The notes under the pieces were generated by a model, which was not told where the DNA came from, ran no database searches, and saw nothing but the letters and a program-made list of their open reading frames with translations. A DNA stretch of 64,000 bases from Nonomuraea rhodomycinica (GTDB lineage: Bacteria; Actinomycetota; Actinomycetes; Streptosporangiales; Streptosporangiaceae), in NCBI RefSeq assembly GCF_013363995.1, contig NZ_JABWGO010000019.1, forward strand, positions 1-64,000, written 5' to 3'. Of this stretch, positions 63,328 to 64,000 are shown one piece after another. The translations under genes were made by a program, and so were the position numbers. Positions within the stretch are counted from its first letter, which is position 1; each line of letters opens with the position of its first letter.

Positions 63328-64000
63328 TCACCGAGGGGCCCGGCGCGGCGCTCCCTCCTCCAGCCGCCGCAGCTCCTCCAGGCCCGCGAGGAGCCGGTCG
63401 CGGACGTCCTCGGCGCTGTACCAGCCCTCGGGGCACTCGGCCAGCCCCTGCTCCAGGCGGGCCCGCGCCTCGGCGAGGTCGCCACGCTCCAGCGCGAGCT
63501 CCCCGAGCCCCGCCTGCGCCAGGGCGGTCATCTCGCTGGAGGCCGCCCGCCGCGCCAGCTCGTCCGCGCGCTCGTACCCGGCCCGGGCCTCCTCCGGGTC
63601 GCCCAGCCGGGCCGCCGCGTCCGCGCGCCGGCACAGGCTCTCCGCCATGTCCGGCAGCGCGCCCAGCTCGCGCGCCGTCTTCAGCGCCTGCCCGGCCAGC
63701 TCGTACGCGGACACGTAGTCGCCCTCCCGGAACGCCAGGTCCCCGAGCCCCGTCAGCACCAGCGCGATCCCCCAGCGCTCACCCAGCTGCCGGAAGGAGG
63801 CGAGCGCCTGGGTGAACCCCGCCTTGGCCACCCCGGCCCGGCCCGCGAGCTGCTCCACCAGCGCCACCCCGTACTGGGACAGCGCCCGCGACCACGGCGT
63901 CATCGAAGCCTCGGCGCCGGTCACGAGCTCCGACGCCCATTCGGCGGTGTCCGGCGGCCCGGCGAACATCGGCAGCACCATGGTCAGGAACTCCACCCGC
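63328..64000 (-). CDS. TPR-containing regulator, C-terminal part
   Basis: At least 222 aa, cut by the window edge. Only helical tetratricopeptide-like repeats are visible (ERWGIALVLTGLGDLAFREG, AQAGLGELALERGDLAEARA), as in the C-terminal halves of BTAD/SARP or LuxR-LAL regulators. A GTG at 63996 is an unlikely true start. The DNA-binding part would lie beyond the window. Confidence 0.6.
   Translation of the reverse strand, partial: RVEFLTMVLPMFAGPPDTAEWASELVTGAEASMTPWSRALSQYGVALVEQLAGRAGVAKAGFTQALASFRQLGERWGIALVLTGLGDLAFREGDYVSAYELAGQALKTARELGALPDMAESLCRRADAAARLGDPEEARAGYERADELARRAASSEMTALAQAGLGELALERGDLAEARARLEQGLAECPEGWYSAEDVRDRLLAGLEELRRLEEGAPRRAPR

Overview
The window is very GC-rich with strongly biased third codon positions. 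It carries a gene order typical of actinomycetes (ffh, rpsP, khpA, rimM, trmD, rplS, lepB, lepB, rnhB, DUF2469, yraN, comM, dprA, xerC, M23 peptidase, rpsB, tsf, pyrH, frr, cdsA, rlmN). GTG and TTG starts, leaderless-looking promoters, DivIVA, SUFU, PucR and conservon-type proteins point to a filamentous actinobacterium. Streptosporangiales (for example Nonomuraea or a relative) is my inference from gene order; no identity search could be run.

Layout. 1-126: tail of a conservon-type GTPase. 182-8105: SRP protein Ffh, 30S S16, KhpA, RimM, TrmD, L19, two adjacent signal peptidases, RNase HII and DUF2469. 8704-16829: YraN, ComM, a DprA with a huge Gln/Ala repeat insert, XerC and a convergent M23 lipoprotein-like peptidase. 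17369-19340: an MFS pump divergent from an ArsR regulator, with three evenly spaced operators between them. 19577-24514: rpsB, tsf, pyrH, frr, cdsA. 24608-31665: SUFU-domain protein, RlmN, a small ABC exporter, a DivIVA-repeat protein, a HAD hydrolase, a GNAT acetyltransferase and an AI-2E family permease.

32381-47338 is the most interesting catabolic region. A leftward operon (iolC, iolJ-like aldolase, iolB, iolD) encodes the lower myo-inositol pathway. A divergent rightward operon encodes a sugar ABC importer (binding protein, two permeases, ATPase), a PHP-type phosphoesterase, an IolE/IolI-like TIM-barrel enzyme, a Gfo/Idh/MocA dehydrogenase and a GH38 alpha-mannosidase. Nearly all genes overlap by about 4 nt, and the two divergent promoters carry near-identical palindromes. 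I infer uptake and breakdown of a mannosylated, possibly phosphorylated, inositol compound.

47366-59754 looks like agmatine/polyamine use: PucR regulator, agmatinase-family ureohydrolase, NCS1 permease, cyclase-family hydrolase, Lrp regulator, aminobutyraldehyde-type dehydrogenase, PotABCD transporter and a PuuB-like FAD oxidase. 59817-64000: dienelactone-hydrolase-like enzyme, beta-lactamase-fold lipoprotein, DHA2 drug pump and a TPR protein cut by the window edge.

A striking overall feature is that most large gaps in the conserved block hold their own tandem repeat family (46, 58, 15, 23, 20 and 70 bp units), and repeats also appear inside dprA and after dprA and xerC.
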